IMG/VR virus record: IMGVR_UViG_3300005095_000152
Span: 1-40,632 of that record
Origin: a virus
DNA length: 40,632 nucleotides
Strand: one strand, 5' to 3'
Shown here in pieces: positions 7,113-13,554 of this stretch (position 1 is its first letter; the number at the start of each line of letters is the position of its first letter). The notes under the pieces were generated by a model. That model was not told where the DNA came from, searched no databases, and worked only from the letters and a program-made list of their open reading frames with translations. The position numbers were made by a program, and so were the translations under genes.

Positions 7113-7648
7113 TACTTAGCTCCCATATAGATAGATTGAGACTTAGGAGTTTCATTGAAGATAACACTACTAACTTTGACTCCAAGTCCTGCCATCTTCT
7201 TAGAAGCTATATCATAGAACCAGCGAGCTATCTCCTCCGAAGTAGGGACGAAGTCTACTACTACGAATGACTCTCTTAGCTCATTACCAATCGGGTCATT
7301 GTCCAGTAGAGGAACTATCTTAAACTTAGCTCCTTCATACTCCATATCAATCAACTCTGACTTAGGCGTATTGGTAATCTGCTCAAATAGAGGGTCGTTA
7401 ATGTCGATGATAAATTTATGGTCAATCACCGTATCGATGAACTGCTTGAACCAGTTAAGGTGCTTAAAGTCTGTCACCATACTGCTGTCGTCAAGTGTTT
7501 CACCTTCCAGCTCAATCTTGACACTCATACGATGACCGTGCAGGTGTCTACATACCAAGCAGTTATCTATGCTATACTCTGCATTTAGTTTCTGCGCATG
7601 TACTCTATGACCGTAGTCACACTCGAATTGTTTACTTATTCTCCACAT
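7112..7648 (-). CDS. queD: 6-carboxy-5,6,7,8-tetrahydropterin synthase
   Basis: QueD turns dihydroneopterin triphosphate, the FolE product, into 6-carboxy-tetrahydropterin. The active site is visible: G-H14-R-V-H17, then C33-x3-H37-G-H39, the classic CxxxHGH motif with catalytic Cys and zinc histidines, then T-D-F-K-H, D-H-K-F, P-T-S-E-E and a late glutamate in F-N-E-T. At 178 aa it is longer than the usual 120-140 aa, with an insertion around residues 95-130. It overlaps the end of the DUF5664-PRTase gene by 17 nt and is followed by queE. Confidence 0.93.
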   Translation of the reverse strand: MWRISKQFECDYGHRVHAQKLNAEYSIDNCLVCRHLHGHRMSVKIELEGETLDDSSMVTDFKHLNWFKQFIDTVIDHKFIIDINDPLFEQITNTPKSELIDMEYEGAKFKIVPLLDNDPIGNELRESFVVVDFVPTSEEIARWFYDIASKKMAGLGVKVSSVIFNETPKSQSIYMGAK

Positions 7649-8369
7649 CTTGAACCTCCCAGTAAAATGTTATATAATCATCTGTCATAATCTCTCTTGC
7701 CGCTCTTACATCAAAGTTTTTAGTGTCTGCATTGTATCTCTTGAACAGAGACAGAATAGGATACTGCACAGTAGCTGGCATATACTTTCTGAGTGTGTTA
7801 CCAGTATCTACGATATCATCCACAATAAATCTTTGTGTAATACCGTGCACATCAACAAGGTAATCTTGACCAATAGCTACTATATCTACTCGCTTAACAC
7901 CTTGAATAGTTAAAGCTTCTGCAAGTTTATCTGCTACATACTTGCCGCTTGCAGGGATGTAATGTAGAACCACTCTATCGAAGCTATAAGTTCTAATATG
8001 AGCAGCAAGCTTGCTACATAGTTTATTTACCTCATCCTCAGATACAAATACGTCTGACGACTTAGCTATATCTGCACCTGCATAGTGCTTATTCTTCTTA
8101 TCAAGTGCAAGCAGAAAACCTAAGTTCGTAGCTGCATGCGCAAGGTGAGGTAGACCAGACTCAGGGTCAAAATACTCACCTTTTCTATACGCTTCAAGAT
8201 GTCGCATAGCTGCACCTACGAATCTACCATAATCCTCTTCTTTAGCTTTACGCCAAGCATTGGGAGCATATTTATTAGCTCCAAATGTCAATACTCTACC
8301 TACCTCTTCAATCAGTTCAGTAGGTATAAGCTCAAGTCTGTTTTTGTACTTATCGTTCTTTAGTTCCAT
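7632..8369 (-). CDS. DUF5664 (MazG/MazZ-like dNTP pyrophosphohydrolase) fused to a phosphoribosyltransferase
   Basis: The ATG at 8369 follows AAGGAT and lies one base after the previous stop. A longer reading frame upstream would overlap the preceding gene. Of 245 aa, residues 8-90 match the DUF5664 pattern: R-L-E-L-I-P, F-G-A-N-K-Y-A-P-N-A-W-R, R-H-L-E-A-Y and L-P-H-L-A-H-A-A-T-N-L. This family is related to MazG and to the dATP/dGTP pyrophosphohydrolase MazZ. Residues 125-200 look like a type I phosphoribosyltransferase with the PRPP loop F-I-V-D-D-I-V-D-T-G-N-T (181-192). It sits directly before queD, so a role in purine or deazapurine nucleotide pools is suggested. Substrates are unknown. 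Confidence 0.8.
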   Translation of the reverse strand: MELKNDKYKNRLELIPTELIEEVGRVLTFGANKYAPNAWRKAKEEDYGRFVGAAMRHLEAYRKGEYFDPESGLPHLAHAATNLGFLLALDKKNKHYAGADIAKSSDVFVSEDEVNKLCSKLAAHIRTYSFDRVVLHYIPASGKYVADKLAEALTIQGVKRVDIVAIGQDYLVDVHGITQRFIVDDIVDTGNTLRKYMPATVQYPILSLFKRYNADTKNFDVRAAREIMTDDYITFYWEVQDVENK

Positions 8370-8370
8370 A

Positions 8371-9189
8371 TTACAATCCTTGTACGAATGGGCATTTGCT
8401 GTAGTAGCCACACCAGTCTTTACTACATAAAAAGTATGCATACTTATTAGTTCCTCTGAACAACGCTGGGTCTCCTGTCTCGTAGAACTTCTCTGTCACA
8501 TCAAGAATCTGGTTGATTACATTCTTAGCATAGTCAATCTTAGGAGCTAATGCAAGTCTCTCTACACCTTTACCTCTAATGACATTGTGAATCTCATTGA
8601 AGTTAGATACCTCACCATTCTGTTGTCTTAGCCAGGTATAAGTAGACTGCTGCAGTACATACTTATCTGGACTTGTTTTACGCTTCGTATGCTTAAGGTC
8701 TACTACTCCTCTATCCAAAACAATATCCAGCGTACCTGAGATATCCTCAAACACAGGGTGGTCAAGTTTAACTGTGTATCTCTTCTCTACATCAATAGGG
8801 TCAGTGATAGGCATCAAGTCTTCATAGTAGTCTTTCATACCTTTAATGAGGTCATTCTCATAAGTATAGTAATCTTCACCTTTGCCATACTCAAAGTCAT
8901 TCTCCTCATTTAGCTTCTTCCACTCCTCAGCTACTACATCAGTAAGAAAGCTTACCGGAGGTAGCTGACCGAGCTTAATCTTATCCTTATAGCCCATCTC
9001 TGCACCTTTATGCAAACTCGTACCAGCCACAGCAGCTGCTGCAGGTCTCTGAAAGTCCCCTCTGATTTGAGCTTGGTACCACTGAAATGGACATCCAAGA
9101 AACTGTTGAAGTGACGAAGGTCTAAGTCTTAGCTTGCCCTCATTCTTAATCTTATCTTTTAGCTCTTCTAAATCTACACCGTATAACAT
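8371..9189 (-). CDS. PD-(D/E)XK exonuclease of the RecB/Cas4 type with Fe-S cysteines
   Basis: The 272-aa protein fits the PDDEXK_1 superfamily: G-T-S-L-H-K-G near residue 55, then G-T-L-D-I-V-L-D and V-V-D-L-K-H (about 150-165) for metal binding and catalysis. C33 and the C-terminal C255, C260 and C266 are placed like the four cysteines that hold a [4Fe-4S] cluster in AddB and Cas4 nucleases. It probably works as a replication or recombination exonuclease. AAGGAG precedes its ATG, and its start overlaps the end of the upstream gene by one base. Confidence 0.87.
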   Translation of the reverse strand: MLYGVDLEELKDKIKNEGKLRLRPSSLQQFLGCPFQWYQAQIRGDFQRPAAAAVAGTSLHKGAEMGYKDKIKLGQLPPVSFLTDVVAEEWKKLNEENDFEYGKGEDYYTYENDLIKGMKDYYEDLMPITDPIDVEKRYTVKLDHPVFEDISGTLDIVLDRGVVDLKHTKRKTSPDKYVLQQSTYTWLRQQNGEVSNFNEIHNVIRGKGVERLALAPKIDYAKNVINQILDVTEKFYETGDPALFRGTNKYAYFLCSKDWCGYYSKCPFVQGL

Positions 9190-9641
9190 TATACTCTCCT
9201 TACTCTTTTTGGTTCTGGTAGCTGTTTAAGATACTCATAGAGGTCAAACAGATTATCTACCTTAGCTTCTTCATATACCTGAGCTAATGTATAGTTAGCA
9301 GGGTTAAAGTCCTTCTGCTTAGCTAATACATATAAGTCAATCATCTCAGGCACCTCAATATCTTCGCTCTTTAAGAAGTCCTTAATGAACGGAGCATACC
9401 ATACCAATAGTGTTTCACCTTCAAGTCTATTAGCCAAGACTTTGAGGCTCTCCTCTCTATTCTTACCAAGCTCTTTAAGCTTCGGAATGGGTAGTCCATT
9501 AATATCGTGCATCGCTTCATAGTCGAACTTCGTATCGTCCTTCGGCTGAATAAGTACAGCAGGCTCATCGTTGATAACGTAGCCTATGATGTCGTGCTGC
9601 TCTCTTAACAGTCCCGTTGTTATCAGTTTAAGACTTAACAT
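9189..9641 (-). CDS. Catalytically degenerate DnaQ-like exonuclease paralogue
   Basis: The ATG at 9641 is preferred; an upstream extension to 9716 would only read through the end of the exonuclease gene in another frame. The 150-aa product parallels a DEDD exonuclease: K-L-I-T-T-G-L at the start (position of D-x-E-T-T-G), L-V-W-Y-A-P-F-I-x-D-F-L (position of the N-x-x-F-D motif) and Y-T-L-A-Q-V-Y near the end. All the expected catalytic acids D, E and D and the final H/D appear lost. It overlaps the active exonuclease gene by 14 nt. Probably a duplicate with a structural role; family assignment is tentative. Confidence 0.6.
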   Translation of the reverse strand: MLSLKLITTGLLREQHDIIGYVINDEPAVLIQPKDDTKFDYEAMHDINGLPIPKLKELGKNREESLKVLANRLEGETLLVWYAPFIKDFLKSEDIEVPEMIDLYVLAKQKDFNPANYTLAQVYEEAKVDNLFDLYEYLKQLPEPKRVRRV

Positions 9642-10209
9642 ACTTGTCCACCAATACTTGATATAGCTCTCTTGTAGCTTTAATGTCAGCAATAGCATCG
9701 TGAGCATTATCCCCAAGACTTACACCGAAGTAATCACACATCGTGCCAAGTTTATGATTCGGTGAGCTGATAAGCCCAAGAAAGCTGAGATGTTTAATAA
9801 GAGCAAACACATCAACATCTTTATACTGAAAATAGCTACCGAAGAACTTATGCCCATTATCAGCAAACCAAGCTCTCATAAATCCCATATCAAAGCCACT
9901 GTTATAGCCTACAGGGATGAACTTGTTCTCCTTATCATACTTGTTGATATACTTGTCAAGGAAGCTAATGAACTTATCGAACTGCTCCTGACTACTTGGA
10001 TAGTTCTTAAGCTCCTTAGTTGTCTTACCTGTCACATCTAAAGCCTCCTGGCTCACATCCACCTTACGCTTGTAGCTATAGGGATTAATATCCAGTGCGA
10101 TAGAGTCAACCTCTTCACCATCGATAACTACAATAGCTGCAAGCTGTGTTAGGCCTGCTTTGCTGCTGTCGAGTCCTGTTGTCTCGACGTCAAAATAAAA
10201 TGCCTTCAT
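9628..10209 (-). CDS. DnaQ-like DEDDh 3'-5' exonuclease
   Basis: The 193-aa protein carries all DEDDh motifs: D7-V-E9-T-T-G, Y-N-S-G-F-D107, and H170-D-A-I-A-D175. It resembles the epsilon proofreading subunit and RNase T-like nucleases. Its ATG follows the polA stop directly, sharing a base, so it is coupled to the polymerase gene. The polymerase has its own 3'-5' exonuclease-like domain, so this enzyme may act in recombination, primer removal or host DNA turnover rather than only in proofreading. Confidence 0.92.
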   Translation of the reverse strand: MKAFYFDVETTGLDSSKAGLTQLAAIVVIDGEEVDSIALDINPYSYKRKVDVSQEALDVTGKTTKELKNYPSSQEQFDKFISFLDKYINKYDKENKFIPVGYNSGFDMGFMRAWFADNGHKFFGSYFQYKDVDVFALIKHLSFLGLISSPNHKLGTMCDYFGVSLGDNAHDAIADIKATRELYQVLVDKYVKS

Positions 10210-11888
10210 TAGTTACTCACCTCATATTTATATATATACTCATCCTCGATACTGCCCCAGTTAAGTCCTGCTGTAACTGTTACCGGCATCGGGAGGTCTT
10301 TAATCTTCAAGCTTTTAGATAACTCAGTCCAGCCTTCCAGCATAGAGTCTCCAAGCATCTTACTTGCCACCTCAATCTTTTCAATCGGAGCTTCCCAAAT
10401 CATCGCATCATGGATGACGTTTAGAATCTTAATGTCTTTATGCTCCTCAAGCCTCTCCATAGCATAATGCAGAGCCAGCTTAGTAGCCTCAGCACCCGTA
10501 CCTTGGTTCTGGATATTGTTCAAGTCAGTGAAGATGTTAGCAGTATAGATACGACCCAGAGCTGTGCGAGCTGTTTTGTTCCCTCGTCTGTACTCTCGAA
10601 TGTTTCTCTCCTGCCAAGCTATAATTGTAGGATATAGCTTTCTCCACTTATTACGAATGAACTTAACCTCATCCATTGGCAGGTCTTTACCTGTCAGTGT
10701 AAGAATAATCTTGTGGAATGTGTTGACTCCTGCACCGTACAGCAATCCGAAGTTCGCTGTCTTAGCAATCTGTCTTTCGTCCTTGCTGACCTCGTCCATC
10801 AGTTTGTTATAGATAACACTCGCTGCATAGATATGCAAGTCTACATCCTCACGGAACATCTTCTCCATAACCCTCTCACCAAGCAAAGCACAAATTGAGC
10901 GAAGCTCCAACTGAGCGTAGTCACAGTAGATTAGTGCCTTACCTTCCTCTTCAGTATAACCGAATACCCATTTCAATGCTCGAGGTATCTGCTGAATGTT
11001 CTGCTCTGAACAGTTAAATCTACCTGAACGAGTAGCTACATTAAAGTGACCTCTTACTCTATTATCAGGCTGGTCGAACTTGTCTAAGAAGGTAAGTTGC
11101 TTTCTAAGCTTTCTCTGCAAGCGTACCCAGCCTGCTTCCTGCTGACCGTTAGCCTCCATCTGAGCCAGAGCTAAGTCGTCGCTTTCAGTAGAGTTTAGGT
11201 AAGCTCTAACCTGACGATAACTATTACAGTTAAAGCCTTCAGGCAGCTTAGCTGTTACCTCGGCCAGTCTGTTTGTAGTATCGATGTAGGCTTTAGCTAT
11301 CAACTTTTTATTAACAGGCATACCGTTGAACTGGAAGTCGAGCACATGGTTGATAGTTAGCTTGTCAAGCGTATAACTAAACTGCTCAGTTTCAGTCTCT
11401 ACCTCATACCATAAATCTGGAAGGTAATAAACATCAATAGCAGCGTATTTAAGCTGTTCATCTGTCAATTTGTCTTTTGACCAATTCGACTTCTGTAACT
11501 TCTTTTTATCGCCGATTTCAGCGTATATATCCCTTCTATAATGATGTTCAAGCATTGCATCAAGAGAGAATGTTTTAAGCCAATGAAACTTCAATCTACC
11601 TGCGAGGAATGTATCGTCCCAATTCTTAAAAGTAGCGAAGCTACCTAAGTCTTTTCTGAAGCAGGTTGCATCATACTGGAAGTTATGACACACAATGTGA
11701 GCATCCTTGATGTGCATATATATGTCAATCAAGTCTACCTCTCTTGTATCGAGGATAACTACCTTGTCCCATCCGTCTTGATATAGCTGAACTAATCTGA
11801 TGTTACTGAAGAATTTCTCTGTCTCCGTATCCATAAACAGAAACTTGTCGTTGTCGAGCTGTGGAAGCTCTGTAGTTAGTTTGTACAT
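10209..11888 (-). CDS. DNA polymerase, family A (T7/Pol I type)
   Basis: Replicative polymerase of 559 aa. An N-terminal 3'-5' exonuclease-like domain starts with M-D-T-E-T-E and includes C-H-N-x-x-Y-D. The polymerase domain has motif A D-Y-A-Q-L-E-L-R-S (about residue 320), motif B R-Q-I-A-K-T-A-N-F-G-L-L-Y-G and motif C V-I-H-D-A-M-I-W-E (about 490). In the O-helix the residue after N is F, the deoxy-selective type. AAAGGACAG lies before the ATG, and a hairpin separates it from the upstream gene. The gene is followed by the exonucleases and the deazaguanine genes in one transcription unit. Confidence 0.96.
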   Translation of the reverse strand: MYKLTTELPQLDNDKFLFMDTETEKFFSNIRLVQLYQDGWDKVVILDTREVDLIDIYMHIKDAHIVCHNFQYDATCFRKDLGSFATFKNWDDTFLAGRLKFHWLKTFSLDAMLEHHYRRDIYAEIGDKKKLQKSNWSKDKLTDEQLKYAAIDVYYLPDLWYEVETETEQFSYTLDKLTINHVLDFQFNGMPVNKKLIAKAYIDTTNRLAEVTAKLPEGFNCNSYRQVRAYLNSTESDDLALAQMEANGQQEAGWVRLQRKLRKQLTFLDKFDQPDNRVRGHFNVATRSGRFNCSEQNIQQIPRALKWVFGYTEEEGKALIYCDYAQLELRSICALLGERVMEKMFREDVDLHIYAASVIYNKLMDEVSKDERQIAKTANFGLLYGAGVNTFHKIILTLTGKDLPMDEVKFIRNKWRKLYPTIIAWQERNIREYRRGNKTARTALGRIYTANIFTDLNNIQNQGTGAEATKLALHYAMERLEEHKDIKILNVIHDAMIWEAPIEKIEVASKMLGDSMLEGWTELSKSLKIKDLPMPVTVTAGLNWGSIEDEYIYKYEVSN

Positions 11889-11912
11889 ATCTGTCCTTTA
11901 ATTTTGTTTAGC

Positions 11913-11931
11913 GGCAGGCGGCTAACCTGCC
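11913..11931 (-). promoter_or_regulatory. Intercistronic hairpin between the ssb-like gene and polA
   Basis: GGCAGG and CCTGCC form a 6-bp GC-rich stem around a 7-nt loop, 7 nt past the stop of the upstream gene and 25 nt before the polA start. No U-run follows on the minus strand, so it is more likely an attenuator or RNA-stability element that sets the ratio of the first gene to polA than a full terminator. Confidence 0.55.
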
Positions 11932-11937
11932 TCGTGT

Positions 11938-12438
11938 TTATACTCTTGGTTTAGGTGTGTCAGCTTGTGGTGCTGGCTCCTCTACAACTGTCTCACTCTT
12001 TACTACTGCAGACGGTACCAGAGCCATAAGCTTCTGAATAGCTTCAGTAGGTACACCAAGTCTTACAACTTTAAAGTGCTTCGCTTTAGCTCTTGCTTGC
12101 TTACCGGTCTTCTTGTCAGTGTATTTGTCACCTTTATCCATAACGAACTCAACTGTATAAGCTTCACCAGGTACAATCAGTCCGTTATCAACTTGGTTGT
12201 TGAGTACTGTAGTAAGTACAAACGATTTAAGCTCTGCAGACTCTACAGCTGCGTCAATTGACTTAGCTTCAGGATTGAACGCTACAACTTCTGCTACCGG
12301 GAACTCCCCCCACTCTGAACTGTTACGCTTGTTCTTACCTACAAATACGAAAGTGATTTTATCACCTACCTCTTCGAACTTAAACTCCTGGAAAGGGCTA
12401 CTACCCTTAACTTCTTCTTGCGATTGGATGAATGACAT
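11938..12438 (-). CDS. Possible single-stranded DNA-binding protein
   Basis: The ATG at 12438 (M-S-F-I-Q-S) is chosen because CAAGGAG lies 5 nt upstream; a longer frame would run into the structured leader. The 166-aa product has a beta-rich body (K-I-T-F-V-F-V-G-K, Y-T-V-E-F-V-M-D-K-G, H-F-K-V-V-R-L) that could be an OB fold, and a charged, proline-containing tail (V-V-E-E-P-A-P-Q). The first-gene position just before polA, its own promoter and a long leader fit an abundant ssDNA-binding protein. I do not recognise a specific family signature, so the call is contextual. Confidence 0.45.
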   Translation of the reverse strand: MSFIQSQEEVKGSSPFQEFKFEEVGDKITFVFVGKNKRNSSEWGEFPVAEVVAFNPEAKSIDAAVESAELKSFVLTTVLNNQVDNGLIVPGEAYTVEFVMDKGDKYTDKKTGKQARAKAKHFKVVRLGVPTEAIQKLMALVPSAVVKSETVVEEPAPQADTPKPRV

Positions 12439-12540
12439 AATGTCTCCTTGTGTTAATTTTATTAACCAATCAGCCTCGCCAGCTGAAATGGTTTGTCGAA
12501 GGCCTCTCATATTTGAGGCCCTCTGCAAATCATTTCTTAT
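12439..12540 (-). promoter_or_regulatory. Structured ~100-nt mRNA leader
   Basis: Between the promoter and the SD of the ssb-like gene, three hairpins are visible on the minus strand: GGCCTC/GAGGCC (12501-12520, 8-nt loop), TCAGC/GCTGA (12470-12486, 7-nt loop) and GTTAAT/ATTAAC (12452-12466, 3-nt loop), the last just upstream of the SD. No known riboswitch consensus was recognised. Autogenous translational control by the product is one possibility. Confidence 0.5.
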
Positions 12541-12546
12541 AATATA

Positions 12547-12568
12547 ATTATAACCTAATTAACTTAAA
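12547..12568 (-). promoter_or_regulatory. Promoter of the ssb-like/polA/queDE/dpdA operon, embedded in the end of thyX
   Basis: Minus strand: TTTAAG (12568-12563), 10 nt, TATAAT (12552-12547). The motif spans the last codons (about F-K-L-I-R-L-stop) of thyX, so coding and promoter functions share the same bases. The core TTAATTAGG between the two boxes is identical to that of the 5.1-kb and 40.5-kb promoters. Confidence 0.78.
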
Positions 12569-13225
12569 AAACTCCTTAAATAGATATTTATGCTCTGAAG
12601 GAAGCGCATTGTATACCTCCTGAGCAAGTAGCTGAATCTCCCACAGTGCGTCTTTATGACTTCTCAACATTAAGAAGTTTTGCAGACTGCGAGCATTGAT
12701 AGTCCATATCAAGCTTGTTCTGTAGCTCTCAGGCAAACTATACTTAGCTATATCGTTGCCTATATTTAGCTTGAGAAGCTGTCTAAGTTGCTCCAATGCC
12801 TTAATGTTTGTATTGTTAACATACGATGTCGTTGTCATAACTATGTATTTATAGGCTCGCTGATGGTCCGCTGGGATGTCTACATTGAACGGCTTCTCGT
12901 CTTTAAGCTCCTTGAGAGTATATCTCGTAGACTTGACAGTCAGCGAAGCTATTCTATGTCGTGCAAGCTCCTGTAGCAGAGCTCTACTTACTCCGTCAAT
13001 GTCGAAGCTATACACTAAGTGCTCAAGCACCGACTTGTGCTTCATCTTGTTGCCTATGCGAGCTATTAACTCTTTATCTCTGTCACCTGCCTCAGCTAGA
13101 GCATAAATGCCTTGCTCTCGTACAGCTTCGATGTCTGTATCTCTCTTAGCTTGAATATCTCTACTTTTGCGGATAGCCTCGCTGCATATCCATAGCGGTG
13201 TATGATGCAATAATTCTACTCTCAT
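12548..13225 (-). CDS. thyX: Flavin-dependent thymidylate synthase
   Basis: ThyX methylates dUMP to dTMP using methylenetetrahydrofolate, FAD and NADPH. The 225-aa protein has the signature R89-H90-R91-x-x-S94 continued by L-T-V-K-S-T-R-Y, plus E-H-L near residue 69 and a C-terminal R-S-L-Q-N-F segment for substrate binding. AAAGGAG lies before the ATG. It is the last gene of the primase operon and uses the dUMP produced by the dCMP deaminase and dUTPase encoded elsewhere in the genome. Confidence 0.95.
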   Translation of the reverse strand: MRVELLHHTPLWICSEAIRKSRDIQAKRDTDIEAVREQGIYALAEAGDRDKELIARIGNKMKHKSVLEHLVYSFDIDGVSRALLQELARHRIASLTVKSTRYTLKELKDEKPFNVDIPADHQRAYKYIVMTTTSYVNNTNIKALEQLRQLLKLNIGNDIAKYSLPESYRTSLIWTINARSLQNFLMLRSHKDALWEIQLLAQEVYNALPSEHKYLFKEFFKLIRL

Positions 13226-13370
13226 CTCGTTCTCCTTTTACTCGTTTGATTAGTTTATCTATACATTTAGTTAACTGATACTGCTCAGCTGCCTCGTGTC
13301 TCGTCCTTGCTGTGTATGTGTTAATCTCAGTTCTTAGAACTCGTAACACTCTTAGCTTCTCTTCCTTCAC
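13161..13370 (-). CDS. Small hypothetical protein (GTG start)
   Basis: A 69-aa frame with a GTG at 13370 placed 6 nt after a near-perfect AAGGAGG. A TTG further upstream would be too close to that SD. The product is highly charged and helical (K-E-E-K-L-R-V-L-R, then a K-L-I-K-R-V-K-G-E-R region). It overlaps the preceding gene by 44 nt and thyX by 65 nt. The strong SD is the main support. Function unknown. Confidence 0.5.
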   Translation of the reverse strand: MKEEKLRVLRVLRTEINTYTARTRHEAAEQYQLTKCIDKLIKRVKGERDESRIIASYTAMDMQRGYPQK

Positions 13371-13554
13371 AATCAACCTCCTTGTTAATCTTGAACGGCC
13401 AGCTCTTATCTACTGCACCGTAACTATTAATGAATGTATAATGATAAAAGTCCTCACTATCATCCTCATATACATCAGTCAGCTGACGAACCTTTCCGTC
13501 GCTGAACTCGTAGCACTTACCTATATCACTCGGTCTCAAACTTGATACCCACAT
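13327..13554 (-). CDS. Small hypothetical protein
   Basis: The 75-aa frame starts in the TAATG overlap with the primase stop and has AAGGAG eleven bases upstream of its ATG. The product is W- and D-rich with a central Y-E-D-D-S-E-D-F-Y-H-Y stretch, likely a small beta-fold protein. Co-transcribed between primase/helicase and thyX. No family recognised. Confidence 0.6.
   Translation of the reverse strand: MWVSSLRPSDIGKCYEFSDGKVRQLTDVYEDDSEDFYHYTFINSYGAVDKSWPFKINKEVDCEGREAKSVTSSKN

Noticed and set aside
5262-8369. QueC or a Gat-QueC amidotransferase in the deazaguanine operon
   Set aside because: No ATP-pyrophosphatase SGGxDS motif and no CxxC zinc site of QueC type was found in any encoded protein; the PRTase fusion does not fit.
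8370-8441. N-terminal extension of the DUF5664-PRTase gene
   Set aside because: It overlaps the nuclease gene out of frame; an ATG at 8369 with AAGGAT one base after the upstream stop is the normal coupled start.
9641-9716. N-terminal extension of the degenerate exonuclease gene
   Set aside because: The extension overlaps the upstream exonuclease in another frame, is hydrophobic and unlike the fold; the ATG at 9641 gives a better start.
12439-12528. 30-residue N-terminal extension of the ssb-like gene
   Set aside because: It runs through the structured leader, and the internal ATG at 12438 has a far better SD.
12197-12547. 116-aa plus-strand open frame over the ssb-like gene and its leader
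   Set aside because: Antisense shadow with no SD and Ser/Thr-rich composition; the minus-strand gene has promoter, SD and context.
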